From Enterobacter sp. R4-368 (GTDB lineage: Bacteria; Pseudomonadota; Gammaproteobacteria; Enterobacterales; Enterobacteriaceae): a stretch of DNA of 64,000 bases. The notes beneath the pieces were generated by a model. It was not told the DNA's origin and did not search any database. It was given only the letters and a program-made list of their open reading frames with translations. Numbering within the stretch: position 1 is the stretch's first letter; every line of letters starts with the position of its first letter. A program made the position numbers and the translations under genes. Location of the stretch: positions 3,038,001 to 3,102,000 of the forward strand of contig NC_021500.1 of the NCBI RefSeq assembly GCF_000410515.1, read 5' to 3'. Shown here piece after piece: positions 29,462 to 38,166 of this stretch.

Positions 29462-30920
29462 ACATGCCTGGCTGTGGTTACTGGCAAGCCTGATTGTTTG
29501 CCCGGTGCGTGCTGAAATGCCGGTGAACCCTTCCCATGCCACGCGAGACGGCGGGACGGCGCGTATTGCCCTGAAAGGCGACAGTATCGATCTTACCCTG
29601 AGCGATGCCATCTATCTCGGGCTGCGTGATAACCGCGCTATTCGTAGCGCTTATCTCGACAGGGTTGCGCAGAAATTTGACCTGCGCGTGGCCGAAGATC
29701 GCTTCACGCCAAAACTGGTGCTCTCCGGCAATTATCTCTCCACGCGTAATCAGGACGACCGCTACCGGCAGGGAAACCTGACGCCGGGTTCCACGCTGCT
29801 CACCCCGTACGGCACGCGCGTTAGCCTCGGCTGGACATATCAGCACACTGACGCCAACGTGGCGGGGTTATCCCACAACGACGGGGCGAACTTTTCTGTT
29901 ATTCAGCCGTTGCTGCGCGGCGCGGGTAAAGATATTGCCACCGCGCCGGTTCGCCTTGCGCAGATGACCGAGCAAATCAACCGCCTGAATTTGAAGTCCA
30001 CCGTTTCGCAGACGATCACCCAAATTATCACCGCTTACCGCGATCTGTTGCTGGCGCAGGAGCAGTTAAAGATTGCTCAGGATTCGCTGGCGCGGGCGCG
30101 CCAGTTGGTGGAAGTGAACCAGGCGATGATCAGCGCCGGGCGCATGGCGGAGTTTGAAATTGTGCAAACCGAAGCCGAAGTGGCCTCACAAGAGCTGTCG
30201 CATGAAGAGGCGCGAAACCGGGTGGATATGGCGCGGCTGGCACTGTTGCAACTGCTGGCGTTGGATCTGCATGCGCCAATCGTCGCGACCGAAGCGCTAC
30301 AGGCAAAGCCTGTCGAGGTGCAGGCCGATCGCGCACTGAAACAGGCGGAGGCGTCGCAGCCCGCTTATCTGGCGCAGCTGCTTGTTGGCGAACAGGCTGC
30401 GATTAACCTCGCCGTCGCCCGTAATGACCGGCTGTGGGATGTTTCGCTGGTTGGCGGCGCGACGCAGCAGCGTAACCGTGCGGCGCGAGGCGATGGCGCG
30501 CGCAACTGGGATAACTATGTTGGGGTTCAGGTGGAGATCCCTATCGGCGACATGACCGCCCGGCAGGCGGAAGTGCAAGCGCAGGTTAATGTGAAGAACC
30601 AACAAATCCAGCTGGCGGAAGCGCACCAGCAGCTTGACCGTGACGTGACCAACGCCGTGCGCGATATGGGCACCCGCTGGCGGCAGTTTGAGATAGCCCA
30701 ACGCGCGCGGGATTTGTCACGCCGAAAACTGGAAATTGAACGGGAAAAACTGACCGCTGGCCGCTCCAGCAACTTCCAGGTGCTGAGCTTTGAAAACGAT
30801 CTTCGCAACGCGGAAAACGCCAGGCTAAATGCGCTTATCAGCTATTTGAATGCGCAGGCCGGGCTCGATCAAACGCTGGGAACCACGCTGCAAAGTTGGG
30901 ATATTTCGCTCAATGATTAA
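29454..30920 (+). CDS. TolC-family outer membrane efflux protein
   Basis: 488 residues, signal peptide cut after about residue 20 (CPVRA). Two repeats of the OEP family are visible: TLSDAIYLGLRDNRAIRSAYLDRVAQKFD (repeat 1 start) and, near residue 300, ALKQAEASQPAYLAQLLVGEQAAINLAVARNDRLWDVSL. Long helical segments rich in Gln/Ala/Glu follow each, as expected for the periplasmic tunnel. ATG 29454 overlaps the permease stop as ATGCGTAG. It supplies the outer-membrane channel of the exporter, making it independent of the housekeeping TolC. Confidence 0.9.
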   Translation: MRRHAWLWLLASLIVCPVRAEMPVNPSHATRDGGTARIALKGDSIDLTLSDAIYLGLRDNRAIRSAYLDRVAQKFDLRVAEDRFTPKLVLSGNYLSTRNQDDRYRQGNLTPGSTLLTPYGTRVSLGWTYQHTDANVAGLSHNDGANFSVIQPLLRGAGKDIATAPVRLAQMTEQINRLNLKSTVSQTITQIITAYRDLLLAQEQLKIAQDSLARARQLVEVNQAMISAGRMAEFEIVQTEAEVASQELSHEEARNRVDMARLALLQLLALDLHAPIVATEALQAKPVEVQADRALKQAEASQPAYLAQLLVGEQAAINLAVARNDRLWDVSLVGGATQQRNRAARGDGARNWDNYVGVQVEIPIGDMTARQAEVQAQVNVKNQQIQLAEAHQQLDRDVTNAVRDMGTRWRQFEIAQRARDLSRRKLEIEREKLTAGRSSNFQVLSFENDLRNAENARLNALISYLNAQAGLDQTLGTTLQSWDISLND

Positions 30921-32214
30921 GTTTCTTATGCAAAAGCAACGCCTGCTTTTACTGCTGACACTTGCGGTAGTGGCTGGCGGCTCGCTCTTATGGTGGATTG
31001 TCGCACGCGAACCGGAGAGTGGCGCTGCGCAGGAGATCTGGCTGCCGGTTCAGCCGCAGCGGCTTGAAAACCAACTGGGGCTGGTGGGGCGTATTCAGGC
31101 GGCCCGCCAGCAAACCCTTGCCGCGCCGTTTGACGGAGTGATCCGCGAAATCGCGGTTCACGAAGGGCAACGCGTTGAAAAGGGGCAAGTGCTGATAGTG
31201 CTCGATCCCGGACAGATTGAAATCCAACTTCGTCAGGCGCAGGCGGAGCTTTTGAAAGCGCAAAAAGAGGTGGCGCTATTTCGCAACTGGAGCAGCAGCC
31301 CGGATGTTTCGCGCGCCAGACGCGTGGTGCAGACCGCACGCGCGACGCTTTCCAATACGCAGGCCAATCTTCGCGATACCACTGCGCTTTTTAAGCGCGG
31401 GATTGTCGCCCGTATGGAAGTCGATGCGCTGGCGCAGGAGGCACAAGCGCAGCAGCAGGATCTGGCTGCCGCGCAGGAAGAGTTACAAACGATGGAAGCG
31501 CGGGGTAAAGGCGAGGACAGCAAAATTGCCGATATGGAGCTGACAAATGCGCAGGTCCGCTACGCTGCGCTGAAGGCGCAGGTGGAACGGCAAACGTTAC
31601 GTGCGCCCTATGCCGGTTTTATCATGCGCCCGGTCGCAACGGATAGCGGTAAACCGGTTACCCTCCAGCCGGGTTTGTCGGTGAGCCAGGGCGCGGCGTT
31701 GTTGACGGTGACGGGGCTGGACACGATGCAGGTAGTGACCCGCGTCGAGGAAGCGGATCTCCACCAGTTAAAAGAGGGGATGCCGGTCAATATCACCGGA
31801 GAAGGGTTTGCCGGAAAAACGCTCAGCGGGCAGATCCGCGAAATTGGCGTTCAGAGCAGCGCGGCAGAGACGCAGGGCGCTTATTACGATGTCATTGTGT
31901 CGGTAGATACGCCGCTGGCGGATTTACAGCAAGATATTCGGCTGGGAATGAGCGCCCGGCTGGCGGTGATCACCTGGCAGAACGAACACGGTATTGCGGT
32001 GCCCGCTCAGGCGTTACATATCGATCCGCAATCCGGGGCGCGCTGGGTGCTCTGGCGAGCCTCGTCCGGTGAGACACCGCGCAAAGTAGTGGTCACCATC
32101 GGGCAGACGGTGGCGCAGGGGGTGGAAATCCACGGGATTGACGCGGGGGAAGTGCGCGTTGAAATGGGCGCGCAGGGCAGTTCGGCTAACCCTGTTCCCG
32201 TGAGTATCCATTAA
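30913..32214 (+). CDS. Periplasmic adaptor (HlyD/MacA family)
   Basis: 433 residues. An N-terminal membrane anchor (LLLLLTLAVVAGGSLLWWIV, about 11-30), split biotinyl-lipoyl halves (APFDGVIREIAVHEGQRVEKG near 75 and LRAPYAGFIMRPV near 230), a long Ala/Gln-rich coiled-coil hairpin in between (about 105-220), and a beta-barrel with membrane-proximal domain. It links the permease and the outer-membrane channel. ATG 30913 overlaps the channel gene stop as ATGATTAA. The gene order ATPase-permease-channel-adaptor gives a self-contained tripartite ABC exporter. Substrate unknown. Confidence 0.9.
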   Translation: MIKFLMQKQRLLLLLTLAVVAGGSLLWWIVAREPESGAAQEIWLPVQPQRLENQLGLVGRIQAARQQTLAAPFDGVIREIAVHEGQRVEKGQVLIVLDPGQIEIQLRQAQAELLKAQKEVALFRNWSSSPDVSRARRVVQTARATLSNTQANLRDTTALFKRGIVARMEVDALAQEAQAQQQDLAAAQEELQTMEARGKGEDSKIADMELTNAQVRYAALKAQVERQTLRAPYAGFIMRPVATDSGKPVTLQPGLSVSQGAALLTVTGLDTMQVVTRVEEADLHQLKEGMPVNITGEGFAGKTLSGQIREIGVQSSAAETQGAYYDVIVSVDTPLADLQQDIRLGMSARLAVITWQNEHGIAVPAQALHIDPQSGARWVLWRASSGETPRKVVVTIGQTVAQGVEIHGIDAGEVRVEMGAQGSSANPVPVSIH

Positions 32215-32226
32215 CACATCCGTTTC

Positions 32227-32550
32227 TTATGCGATTCCGGCAAGGCGCAGCAGCGCGGTGACGACCGCAGCGGAGAGGATCACCACAATCAGCGGCATTT
32301 TGCGCCAGGCGAGAAACAGCGCGAAAAGCACGCCCAGTACGCGCGCCATGCCAGCGAAATGCCCGCCTTCATAGAGCATTGATGCCAGCGCGACCGCGAA
32401 AAGCAGGGTGGTAGCCGCATCCGACAGCAGTGCCTGCGAATGCTCGGAAAGCGCCAGCCGGCTGCCGAGTTTTGCGCCGCCAAGGCGCATCAAATAGGTG
32501 CCGATAGAAAGGATGGCGATACCGCCAATAATGAGCGCGACGCTGGCCAT
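32227..32550 (-). CDS. azlD: AzlD-family branched-chain amino acid export subunit
   Basis: 107-residue hydrophobic protein with about four membrane helices (for example VALIIGGIAILSIGTYLMRL at the start). It is the small partner of AzlC; the pair is related to the E. coli valine exporter YgaZH. The ATG overlaps the azlC stop by one base (TAATG), so the two are translated together. Convergent with the exporter operon, with only 12 bases between. Confidence 0.88.
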   Translation of the reverse strand: MASVALIIGGIAILSIGTYLMRLGGAKLGSRLALSEHSQALLSDAATTLLFAVALASMLYEGGHFAGMARVLGVLFALFLAWRKMPLIVVILSAAVVTALLRLAGIA

Positions 32551-33212
32551 TATTTCTTCCTCGTCAGTAAGCCAAGTAAAGAGAGCAGCACCGGTAATCC
32601 CACCGGCGCAAAAGGAACGGCGGCGAGCGACAATACCGCGCCGCTCGAGGCGCGAATCAGCGTGGTGCGCTTTTTCAGCGCCGGCAATACCAGCGCCAGC
32701 AAAATCGCCGGGAAAACCGCATCCAGACCGATGGTTTCCGGTGCGGGCAGCAATTTACCCACCGCCGCCCCTACCAGTACGCCAGCGGGCCACAATAGCG
32801 CGACACCTAAACCACACAGCCAGTAAGCGGCTTTACGCTGCTCGGCGGTGGATTGTGATAAGCCGAACACGACGCTTTCATCATTCATGATGTGGCAGCC
32901 GAGAAAACTGGCCGCACGTTGACCTACCAGCTCACGCACCGTGACGCCAAAAGGGATATGGCGAGCGTTAACTAACAGACCCGCCAGAGCCGCAGCCAGC
33001 GGATTGCCGCCGCTGGCGACAATACCGATAAACATAAACTCGGATGCGCCAGCCAGCACAAGGGTGGAGAGCGCCAGCGGCACCCATAAAGGAAAGCCGT
33101 AAGCCATGGCCAGCGATCCATACGAGACGCCGACAACGCCCACGGCCAGGCAGACCAGAAAAATAGCTTTTACAGTGTCGCCCTTCAGCGAGGCGAAGTG
33201 TCTGGTGAACAT
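32550..33212 (-). CDS. azlC: AzlC-family branched-chain amino acid exporter
   Basis: 220 residues, about five membrane helices, with the family block VLAGASEFMFIGIVASGGNPLAAALAGLLVNARHIPFG and HIMNDESVVFG. AzlC/YgaZ family pumps export branched-chain amino acids or analogues. Transcribed divergently from the XRE-cupin regulator at 33314, which probably controls it. Assignment of exact substrate is by family only. Confidence 0.9.
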   Translation of the reverse strand: MFTRHFASLKGDTVKAIFLVCLAVGVVGVSYGSLAMAYGFPLWVPLALSTLVLAGASEFMFIGIVASGGNPLAAALAGLLVNARHIPFGVTVRELVGQRAASFLGCHIMNDESVVFGLSQSTAEQRKAAYWLCGLGVALLWPAGVLVGAAVGKLLPAPETIGLDAVFPAILLALVLPALKKRTTLIRASSGAVLSLAAVPFAPVGLPVLLSLLGLLTRKK

Positions 33213-33276
33213 CTCTCTTTACCCATATCGAACGTTTATCCATTATAATGAACACACCAGAATCGTTTTTCAACAA

Positions 33277-33289
33277 GAACGATTCGTTC
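33277..33289. promoter_or_regulatory. Palindromic operator between azlC and its regulator
   Basis: GAACGATTCGTTC is a perfect 13-base palindrome, with an AATCGTTTTT half-site about 15 bases to its left. It lies in the 101-base divergent region, close to the regulator start. A TATAAT at 33244-33249 could be the -10 of the regulator. Autoregulation and control of azlCD are inferred. Confidence 0.6.
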
Positions 33290-33313
33290 GATTAAATGAA
33301 CAATGGGGTGTTT

Positions 33314-33862
33314 ATGACACAGCCAATTAGCATCATTGCCAAAAGTCTGGTGCGTGAGCGACTGCGAACCGGGCTTTCGCTGGCGGAGATTGCCCGCCGG
33401 GCGGGTATCGCCAAATCCACGCTTTCACAACTGGAAGCGGGTAACGGTAATCCTAGTCTGGAAACGCTCTGGGCGCTGTGTGTCGCGCTCGACATTCCCT
33501 TTGCGCGCCTGCTGGAACCGCAAAAACCCACCACGCAGGTTATTCGTCGTGGCGAAGGCACGAAAGTGATTGCCGAAGAGGCAAATTACCAGGCGATATT
33601 GCTTGCTGCCTGCCCGCCCGGTGCACGACGCGATATCTACTTGTTGCTGACTCAGCCAGGCGCCGATCGGATCTCGCATCCTCACCCGACAGGTTCAGTG
33701 GAGCACATTATTGTGACACAAGGGCGGGCGTTGGTCGGGCTGACGGAAGCGCCAGAAGAGTTAGGCGAAGGGGATTACATTTGTTATCCGGCGGACAGAG
33801 AACATATCTTTAAAGCACTCGAAGCCGATACACAGGCTATTCTGGTGGCTGAACAAAATTAA
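33314..33862 (+). CDS. XRE-family regulator with C-terminal cupin
   Basis: 182 residues from ATG 33314, preceded by GGGGTG; an ATG at 33296 lacks a ribosome-binding site. N-terminal Cro/CI helix-turn-helix (about 8-62, LRTGLSLAEIARRAGIAKSTLSQLE), then a small RmlC-like cupin (about 100-178, HPHPTGSVEHIIVTQGRALVGL ... GDYICYPADREHIFKA). The cupin usually senses a small ligand, here perhaps an amino acid. Divergent from azlCD, the usual arrangement for this regulator type. Confidence 0.87.
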   Translation: MTQPISIIAKSLVRERLRTGLSLAEIARRAGIAKSTLSQLEAGNGNPSLETLWALCVALDIPFARLLEPQKPTTQVIRRGEGTKVIAEEANYQAILLAACPPGARRDIYLLLTQPGADRISHPHPTGSVEHIIVTQGRALVGLTEAPEELGEGDYICYPADREHIFKALEADTQAILVAEQN

Positions 33863-34277
33863 TCCGCTTTAATTCCACCCGGCAATAATAAAAACGGATA
33901 AAGATAACAGAGAGTGGGACAATTTAATTGTTCCCTTTGCGTTTTGTGTTTTATTTGGGATTTTTCACTTCATTTTTTCTGGTGAATATTCTGATTAAAT
34001 ACCTATTTTAATTAATTAATTGATCTTTTTAAGGTGTTAATTAATTACGTAGCATGCTGTTTTTTATGGCTTTTTCTTTATTGGTGTATTGCTTTTGTGA
34101 ATATTAAAAGCAATGTTATCAATTGCTTGTATGTTATAGTCTGGTTCCATTTAATGCTCTCTTTTAATACCTTTACATAAATATTATCCCAGTGTAATTT
34201 ACTCGCGAAATCAAAATGATTGGATATATATCAATCATATTCATTGGAGTTGTTAATATAAGGAGCGAGGCGAGTTT
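33863..34277. other. AT-rich intergenic region before the fimbrial operon
   Basis: 415 bases, strongly AT-rich (runs such as TTAATTAATTAATTGATC at about 34007-34025). It must carry the fimbrial promoter. I see no invertible switch repeats and no gene. An AAGGAGCGAGG stretch at 34260-34270 precedes the pilin ATG. The composition suggests H-NS control of acquired DNA. Confidence 0.6.
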
Positions 34278-34814
34278 ATGCACAAGTTAGTAAATATTTT
34301 TGCCGCAACAGCTATTTTGTCATTGAGCAGTTCTGCGTTTGCAGCGACATCAAATAACACCGTGCGTTTTATGGGTGAAGTTAGCGAACAGACCTGTGAT
34401 ATCAATATTAATGGTAGCAGCACATCTCCGATTGTACTTTTACCTACCGTCAGTGACAGTCAATTAGCGTCTTCCGGTTCAACGACAGGTGATACGCCGT
34501 TCACCGTAACGCTTTCTGGCTGTGGCGGCACGCAAGCATCTAATGCCGGAATTGTTTTTGTTGCCAACGATATTGATGGTACGAATTTGAAAAATACCGC
34601 GACCACTTCAGCAGCAACGAATGTTGCGATTCAGCTGATGGACGGTTCGAATGCGATGGACTTTACGGGAAATAAAGCCCAAACCTCGACGCAATCTGTC
34701 GGCGGGGCCAATACTACCGTAACCTATGACCTGGCAGCACGTTATTATGCGACCGGGCAGGCAACGCCTGGCGCTGTTGAAGCACAAGCGCAATTTGCTG
34801 TGACGTATCAATAA
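34278..34814 (+). CDS. Fimbrial major pilin, chaperone-usher type
   Basis: 178 residues with a signal peptide cut after residue 22 (SSAFA). Mature protein shows the type 1 pilin pattern: NNTVRFMGEVSEQTCDI with Cys40, the second disulfide Cys82 (LSGCGG), Thr/Asn/Ser-rich beta strands, and a C-terminal strand AQFAVTYQ with the penultimate aromatic needed for donor-strand exchange. First gene of the operon pilin-chaperone-usher-adhesin-chaperone. AT-rich compared with the distal part of the operon. Confidence 0.93.
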   Translation: MHKLVNIFAATAILSLSSSAFAATSNNTVRFMGEVSEQTCDININGSSTSPIVLLPTVSDSQLASSGSTTGDTPFTVTLSGCGGTQASNAGIVFVANDIDGTNLKNTATTSAATNVAIQLMDGSNAMDFTGNKAQTSTQSVGGANTTVTYDLAARYYATGQATPGAVEAQAQFAVTYQ

Positions 34815-34823
34815 TCTTTCTTA

Positions 34824-34846
34824 AAGCGCTGCATTATGCAGCGCTT
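34824..34846 (+). promoter_or_regulatory. Perfect hairpin between pilin and chaperone
   Basis: AAGCGCTGCA, TTA, TGCAGCGCTT: a flawless 10-bp stem with a 3-base loop nine bases after the pilin stop, without a long T-tract. Such structures in fimbrial operons protect the pilin mRNA and reduce downstream expression. It includes an ATG (34836) in the chaperone frame, which argues against that start. Confidence 0.7.
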
Positions 34847-34865
34847 CTATGCGGCTTATATCTGT

Positions 34866-35567
34866 ATGTCGAAATATATATCACTGACAGCATTATTATT
34901 TTTTATTATCGGAAATGCTTGCGCCAGTGTGACGATGGTCGGGACGCGCATTATTTATCCTGCTGACATAAAAGAAAAGGGATTAGCTTTTACTAATACA
35001 GGTAATGAACCTGTTTTAGTGCAAGTCTGGGCGGATAAAAATAATCCTCAGTCGACACCGGAAACGGCTGATGCGCCGTTTCTTGTGATGCCGTCGATTT
35101 TCCGTATTAATCCAGCTACTGAACACACATTACGGCTGAAATTTACCGGAGCACAACTTCCTCAGGATCGAGAATCTCTTTTTTGGTTGAATTTTCTGCA
35201 ATATCCGGCAAAGAAAACATCTGAACGTGGGCAGAACAGTTTAACCATGCTGATAAAAAGCCGACTGAAAATTTTTTACCGCCCCGACGGGGTTACAGGA
35301 GATGCTAACCATTCTCTCGACAATGTAAAAGTGACATTACATGGTCAAACTGTCGAAGTGAATAATACGAGTGCTTACCATATTTCTGTGATTAGCGCTT
35401 TTACCGAAGAACGGGAAAAGAAACATCTAATAAACTTCAAGGGAATGATAGCGCCACGCTCCATTACGCAGTGGACCCTCCCGACTGCTGGTGGGGATAA
35501 ATTAACGATTAATGCATTAAATGATTATGGTGGAGTATTTAGCAAATCGTATTCTTTAGTTAAATAA
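34866..35567 (+). CDS. Periplasmic fimbrial chaperone (first)
   Basis: 233 residues from ATG 34866 (MSKYISLTALL), giving a proper signal peptide ending NACAS; the upstream ATG at 34836 sits in a hairpin and adds non-signal residues. PapD-like two Ig-fold protein: the chaperone signature DRESLFWLNFLQYPAK (about 90-110), the G1 strand MLIKSRLKIFYRP, and a C-terminal domain. It caps pilins by donor-strand complementation. No strong ribosome-binding site visible. Confidence 0.92.
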   Translation: MSKYISLTALLFFIIGNACASVTMVGTRIIYPADIKEKGLAFTNTGNEPVLVQVWADKNNPQSTPETADAPFLVMPSIFRINPATEHTLRLKFTGAQLPQDRESLFWLNFLQYPAKKTSERGQNSLTMLIKSRLKIFYRPDGVTGDANHSLDNVKVTLHGQTVEVNNTSAYHISVISAFTEEREKKHLINFKGMIAPRSITQWTLPTAGGDKLTINALNDYGGVFSKSYSLVK

Positions 35568-35605
35568 ATCTTCCGCTCGGAAATATAAAACATTATTCAA
35601 CTCGG

Positions 35606-38152
35606 ATGGTACTGATGCATCTGCGCTCCTCATGCTTTCGTATTCTCATAGGGTTTATTTCTGTTGTATCGTTGACGGCATCGGCGAAAGATAATGAATT
35701 TTATTTTGACGCTTCCTTGTTAAGGGGAAGTGGGTTATCTAATGAAGATCTCCTGCGCTTAAATAAGGATGAATTAATTACGCCGGGCCGACATTCTCTC
35801 GATATTTATCTTAATGGGAAATTTACTACCCACCGCGAGATTAAATTCTCCCGCCGCGGTAAAAAAATCGAACCGTGTCTACCCCATGATTTATTAACAA
35901 CGTTGGGTTTTAATGCGTTGTCGGACGACGCTGCGCCATCCTGTTATTGGCCAGATGATAAGGTATTGAACGGTATCACCCGTAAAGATGACATGGCGCA
36001 ATTGCGGATGGATTTCACCGCGCCGCAGGCGTTATTGAAATCGGTTCCCCGTGGCAGCGTAAGCGAAGCAAGCCTCAGCGCCGGGGAAAGCATGTTATTT
36101 CTCAACTACATGGCTAACCAGTATCATGTTAAGTCGCGCCAGGGTAATACCGACGGCATGGATTCAACCTGGCTGAGTTTCAATGGCGGTATTAATTTGG
36201 GGCTATGGCGTTATCGCCAGCAATCCAATTTTAGCTACAGCAAATATAGCGGCAGCCGCTGGAGCACCAGCCGCCGTTATATCCAGCGTGCGATTTATCC
36301 GTTACGCAGTGAAGTCTTGATCGGCGAAGGCTACACCAACGGGCAATTCTTCTCCGGCATGAGTTTTCGCGGCTTCCAGATCTCATCGGATACGCGAATG
36401 CTGCCGAATTCCCAGCGAGGCTATGCGCCCGTCGTGCGTGGGATTGCCAAAACCAATGCCAAAGTGACCATCCTGCAAGGCAAAACCACGCTATACGAAA
36501 CCACGGTTGCCCCCGGTCCGTTCACCATAAATGATCTCTATCCCACCAACTTTGCCGGGGATTTAACCGTCGTTGTCAGCGAGGCTGACGGCAGTGAAAA
36601 CACCTTTAGCGTGCCTTTCTCCGCGCTGGCTGAATCCATGCGTTCAGGCGCTTCCGATTACGTTTTCACCGTGGGGCGAGCGCGCGACGTTGGCGATAAC
36701 AATGTCTTTAGCGAAGCGGTCTGGCGTCAGGGGCTGACGAACGCCCTCACCCTCAACCTCGGCAATCAGCTTGCCGCGGGTTATATGAGCTATTCATTGG
36801 GGGCGGTTTACAGCAGCGTGGTCGGGGCATTTGGTCTGAACAGTATGTTCTCACGCGCGAATATGGGCAGCGAAGGTAACAAGAGCGGCTGGACGCTGCG
36901 CGCGAACTACAGCAAATTTATTCCGCGTACCGGCACCTCATTTACGCTGGCGGGTTATCGGTATTCAACGGAAGGTTATTCTGAACTTTATGACGCCCTG
37001 GGTTCGCGTGAAGCGCGCAATCATGGGCAAAAATGGCAGTCATTAAGCTGGAAACAACGCAGCCGCATTGAGATTTCCGCTGGTCAGCGCATTGGCATGC
37101 TGGGGGATATCACCCTCTCTGCATCATCCCAGGATTACCGTGACGGTAAAAAGCGCGACAAACAACTTCAGTTCAACTGGAGTAAAACCTTCAACCATGG
37201 CATCTCGCTGAATCTGGGGGTTGCGAGGACGTATAACGTCGTGCCTGGCATGAACAGTACCCCATGGCAAAACAACGGTAACGAACATACGATTTTCCTG
37301 CGTGATCGCATTCAGACCATGTGGTCGCTCTCTGTTTCCGTGCCGCTTGGCAATACACGCTATGCCCCGATTTTGTCGGCCAGCGCGAACCGATCAAACA
37401 GTAGTAATAGCCGCGATGGTAGCTATCAATCGACGCTGAGCGGGGTGTATGGCGAAAAGAACCCACTGAACTACAACCTGAATTACTCAACCGATAGCAA
37501 AGGTGAGCAATCTGTTTGGGGGGGCGGACTCCAGCGCAGTTTCCCGTATGCCAATACGGGTCTCTCATGGTCCTCTTCGAAAAATTACTGGCAAGTTTCA
37601 GGCTCGCTTCAGGGCGCCCTGGTGGCGCATAGAGGTGGCGTGACGCTCGGTCACTGGGTGGGCGACAGCTTTGTGTTGGTTGATGCACCTGGCGCCAAAG
37701 GTGCGGAAGTGATTGGTGGGCAGGGTGCGCGTATTGATTCCTTTGGTTATGCGATTGCGCCGTCGCTGGGGGCTTATCAGTTCAATAACATCGGTCTCGA
37801 TCCCCGCAATATGAGCGAAGATGTGGAACTGCAAACGTCACTCCAGCGTGTTGCACCTTATGCGGGCGCGACGGTGCGGGTTCGTTTTAACACGCTGAGC
37901 GGCCAGGCCATGCTTATCACCGCGCAGCCGCAGAACAATACGCCGATCCCCATGGGTTCCGCCGTCTATGACAGCTACGGCAATTACGTCGGCATGGTCG
38001 GTCAGGCTAATCAAATTTACCTGCGTTCGAGTGACGACAACGGAACGTTGCGCGTTCAGTGGGGAAATAACGCCCAGGAAATCTGCCATATCTCGTGGCG
38101 TATTACGCCGCCACGCAAACCTCTGCTTCTGATGAGCTTGCCATGTCGTTAA
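35606..38152 (+). CDS. Outer membrane fimbrial usher
   Basis: About 848 residues (FimD/PapC family, usual 800-870). Signal peptide ends TASA; mature N-terminus EFYFDASLLRGSG is the chaperone-binding domain, followed by the 24-strand barrel with plug (ANFAGDLTVVVSEADGS region) and two C-terminal domains ending in a Cys pair (CHIS...PCR). A second in-frame ATG at 35615 (MHLRSS) is an alternative start. The first ~400 bases are AT-rich like the pilin; codon use then becomes GC-richer. Confidence 0.94.
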   Translation: MVLMHLRSSCFRILIGFISVVSLTASAKDNEFYFDASLLRGSGLSNEDLLRLNKDELITPGRHSLDIYLNGKFTTHREIKFSRRGKKIEPCLPHDLLTTLGFNALSDDAAPSCYWPDDKVLNGITRKDDMAQLRMDFTAPQALLKSVPRGSVSEASLSAGESMLFLNYMANQYHVKSRQGNTDGMDSTWLSFNGGINLGLWRYRQQSNFSYSKYSGSRWSTSRRYIQRAIYPLRSEVLIGEGYTNGQFFSGMSFRGFQISSDTRMLPNSQRGYAPVVRGIAKTNAKVTILQGKTTLYETTVAPGPFTINDLYPTNFAGDLTVVVSEADGSENTFSVPFSALAESMRSGASDYVFTVGRARDVGDNNVFSEAVWRQGLTNALTLNLGNQLAAGYMSYSLGAVYSSVVGAFGLNSMFSRANMGSEGNKSGWTLRANYSKFIPRTGTSFTLAGYRYSTEGYSELYDALGSREARNHGQKWQSLSWKQRSRIEISAGQRIGMLGDITLSASSQDYRDGKKRDKQLQFNWSKTFNHGISLNLGVARTYNVVPGMNSTPWQNNGNEHTIFLRDRIQTMWSLSVSVPLGNTRYAPILSASANRSNSSNSRDGSYQSTLSGVYGEKNPLNYNLNYSTDSKGEQSVWGGGLQRSFPYANTGLSWSSSKNYWQVSGSLQGALVAHRGGVTLGHWVGDSFVLVDAPGAKGAEVIGGQGARIDSFGYAIAPSLGAYQFNNIGLDPRNMSEDVELQTSLQRVAPYAGATVRVRFNTLSGQAMLITAQPQNNTPIPMGSAVYDSYGNYVGMVGQANQIYLRSSDDNGTLRVQWGNNAQEICHISWRITPPRKPLLLMSLPCR

Positions 38153-38166
38153 GCAACGGAGTTTTT

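Noticed and set aside
33863..34277. Invertible fim-switch-like element before the pilin
   Set aside because: No matching inverted repeats at the two ends of the region and no recombinase gene nearby.
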